A model generated the notes under the pieces. The model was given only the letters and a program-made list of their open reading frames with translations. It ran no database searches and was not told the origin of the DNA. A program made the translations under genes and the position numbers. Shown here in pieces: positions 40,304 to 41,610 of a stretch of 41,610 nt of DNA (position 1 is the first letter of the stretch; each line of letters starts with the position of its first letter). Origin of the DNA: Akkermansia sp. (GTDB lineage: Bacteria > Verrucomicrobiota > Verrucomicrobiia > Verrucomicrobiales > Akkermansiaceae); NCBI GenBank assembly GCA_017409465.1, contig JAFQSQ010000007.1, forward strand, positions 1 to 41,610, in the 5' to 3' direction.

Positions 40304-40780
40304 TCAGAGGGCGGGGCCGTAGTCGTTGCTGCCTGATTGTGACGGCAGCAGGCAGATGGCGAGATAAATCAGAGTACACAGCCAGCCCCAGACGCTGCTG
40401 ATGGTTATCAGGAGCAGTAGGAATTGGTTTGGGGGTATCTGGATGCTGAATAATAAGGGGAAAGCCAGTGTTATGCATCGCCCGGAGGCTCCGAGCAGGT
40501 AGAATGCAGCAGAGAAACCTACATCGTGCAACCGGCGGATAACAATCGGTCCCAGCAGCAGAACGCTTGAAAGGAAAAACAACAGGTTAACCACTTGTGC
40601 ATCGTGTAGAGGTGCGGAGAAACCGGGAGGATACAGCATCATCAGCGGGGCACGTTTGAGGAGCCATAGTCCTGTCATGATGGGGAAATACGTGGCGACA
40701 AAACGTCGACGAGAGCATCTTCCCTTCAGGGAAAACCATCCGGAATGGTGAAGAAGGTGAGCAGAATTGTTACTATTCAT
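40304..40780 (-). CDS. DUF805 membrane protein
   Basis: A 158-residue inner-membrane protein. SGWFSLKGRCSRRRFVATYF at the start, VIRRLHDVGFSAAFYLL in the middle and the C-terminal QSGSNDYGP are the three marks of DUF805. It has four hydrophobic spans. The function is unknown. It lies 10 nt downstream of the PNPOx-fold gene and is probably in the same transcript. The 128-nt gap to the MBOAT gene holds nothing clear. Confidence 0.85.
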   Translation of the reverse strand: MNSNNSAHLLHHSGWFSLKGRCSRRRFVATYFPIMTGLWLLKRAPLMMLYPPGFSAPLHDAQVVNLLFFLSSVLLLGPIVIRRLHDVGFSAAFYLLGASGRCITLAFPLLFSIQIPPNQFLLLLITISSVWGWLCTLIYLAICLLPSQSGSNDYGPAL

Positions 40781-40790
40781 GCGGTATGGG

Positions 40791-41273
40791 TCATCCCCGG
40801 TTTGATTTGCCGGAGGCGGTGATGATGCGGAATTGCAGTACCTTTGTCTGAGTGGCAGCGTGGTTCAGAAATCGGTCTCCACGCGGGCCGGATTGCTGAA
40901 TGTACTTTGTAAGAAAGGCACGCAGAGCCGCGTTTTTTTGCTCTTCATCCGACACGAGAGTGACTTCGCCGTGCAGCAACAGGCTTTCGTAGGCGGTGGA
41001 GAATGCATCCGGTAGCACGCGGTGGTCTCCGGTGATGACCAGGCATGCGCGGGGGTCTGCCGTCAGACAGTCCAGCTTGTATCCCTCCGTTGCACAGTGC
41101 AGGTAGACGGTTTCAGCCCCATCCCATACAAAATGGAGTGGTACACCGTATCCTCCTCCGGGTAAGGCCTGCATACAGAGTACGCCATATGCAGCATTCT
41201 CCAATAGACGGAGAGCTTTATCCTTGTCCAGATGGCGATCTTTTCTGCGAATGTTCCCGTTGTCGTAGCGCAT
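40791..41273 (-). CDS. Pyridoxamine 5'-phosphate oxidase-fold flavoprotein (Nim-like)
   Basis: A 160-residue split-barrel flavoprotein. The order RLLENAAYGVLCMQ, GGGYGVPLHFVWDGAETVYLHCATEGYKLDCL and DPRACLVITGD is that of the PNPOx-like family that includes NimA nitroimidazole reductases and related FMN proteins. It probably binds FMN (or haem in some relatives) as a dimer. A role in nitro-compound or haem handling is possible but not shown. It starts ATG and is the first gene of a two-gene unit with the DUF805 gene. Confidence 0.82.
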   Translation of the reverse strand: MRYDNGNIRRKDRHLDKDKALRLLENAAYGVLCMQALPGGGYGVPLHFVWDGAETVYLHCATEGYKLDCLTADPRACLVITGDHRVLPDAFSTAYESLLLHGEVTLVSDEEQKNAALRAFLTKYIQQSGPRGDRFLNHAATQTKVLQFRIITASGKSNRG

Positions 41274-41333
41274 GTGATTGCCGTTTGTTGCTCGTTGTGC
41301 CTCAGTGTGCCATCTCTGGTAGAGTTTGTCAAT

Positions 41334-41369
41334 GAAAACCGCCGCACTGCGGAGATGCAGAGCGGCGGT
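41334..41369 (-). terminator. Terminator of hppA
   Basis: ACCGCCGC (41338-41345) pairs with GCGGCGGT (41362-41369); on the minus strand the stem is followed by TTTTC. It lies 34 nt past the hppA stop. Confidence 0.7.
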
Positions 41370-41402
41370 GGAAAATACCTTTTGTCGCAGTTTAACCGTG
41401 CA

Positions 41403-41610
41403 TTACAGCAGGGAGAAAGCGATGTTGAGACCGGCTGTCACGATAGACACCATGCTCATGAGCTTGATGAGAATGTTCAGGGAAGGACCGGAAGTATCCT
41501 TGAAGGGGTCACCCACGGTGTCACCCACAACAGAGGCGTCGTGAATGGGCGTGTGCTTGCCGCAGAAGGAGGCATCACCCGTCTCGATGTACTTCTTGGC
41601 GTTATCCCAG
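41403..41610 (-). CDS. hppA: Membrane-bound pyrophosphatase, C-terminal part
   Basis: The last 68 residues of an ion-pumping pyrophosphatase, cut by the window edge. [20 protein letters not shown] followed by [12 protein letters not shown] is the strongly conserved acidic motif that binds Mg-PPi and the final membrane span. The enzyme couples PPi hydrolysis to H+ or Na+ export and saves energy in anaerobes. The residues that separate K+-dependent from K+-independent and H+ from Na+ pumps are outside the window. The gene ends in TAA at 41403-41405. Confidence 0.95.
   Translation of the reverse strand, partial: WDNAKKYIETGDASFCGKHTPIHDASVVGDTVGDPFKDTSGPSLNILIKLMSMVSIVTAGLNIAFSLL

Overview
The window is about 58% GC by eye, densely coded, and most likely a chromosomal piece from a gut Verrucomicrobiota close to Akkermansia. 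That assignment is an inference. It rests on the long IspG, the b558-type sdhC-sdhA-sdhB set, a membrane pyrophosphatase, pyruvate:ferredoxin oxidoreductase, the tmRNA tag AYSDNEYAMAA and scarce Shine-Dalgarno sites. No 16S gene is present to confirm it.

Layout. 1-1951: right part of an IS66 element (tnpB end, tnpC, right end). 1952-2260: an array of small hairpins, then a terminator. 2289-2879: an outer-membrane beta-barrel gene (-). 2961-4502: a Fic-protein gene enclosed by 26-bp direct repeats, the right one overlapping the 3' end of a GlmU-like acetyltransferase gene. 4480-5480: that acetyltransferase and a lipoprotein (-). 5647-8129: panD, secG, a YhaM-like OB/HD nuclease gene and a LysE exporter. 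8220-11676: succinate dehydrogenase/fumarate reductase sdhCAB. 11797-14556: a PTS IIA protein and two lipoproteins, one with a poly-acidic tail and one with TPRs. 14563-15753: nspC (polyamine synthesis). 15879-16404: tRNA-Arg(ACG) and tmRNA, followed by strong palindromes and a 14-bp tandem repeat. 16707-19692: a GT11 fucosyltransferase, a membrane protein and mpl. 19978-25161: gyrB-gyrA. 25284-27026: ispG (-). 27153-32188: lipoprotein, tyrA, DUF3592 protein, GHL10 glycosidase (-) and an unusual cysteine-free uracil-DNA glycosylase. 32200-33905: an AAA/DUF4143 ATPase gene bracketed by three 65-bp units, each holding two 24-bp palindromes. 33984-37562: pyruvate:ferredoxin oxidoreductase (-). 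37781-40175: an MBOAT/SGNH acyl-transfer pair of lower GC (-). 40304-41273: a DUF805 protein and a PNPOx-fold flavoprotein (-). 41403-41610: the 3' end of hppA (-).

The housekeeping genes describe an anaerobic or microaerobic cell. It oxidises pyruvate through ferredoxin, runs a B-type fumarate reductase/succinate dehydrogenase, recovers PPi energy through a proton- or sodium-pumping pyrophosphatase, makes isoprenoids by the MEP pathway and recycles peptidoglycan with Mpl. The accessory pieces (IS66, Fic cassette, DUF4143 cassette, acyltransferase pair, fucosyltransferase) sit between core genes.

The best candidates for something undescribed are the DUF4143 ATPase cassette with its strictly 65-bp palindrome-pair units and the integrase-less Fic cassette at a gene 3' end. 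Others are the alternating purine-pyrimidine spacer in the gyrB promoter, and a set of promoters whose predicted transcription start falls on or just before the start codon.
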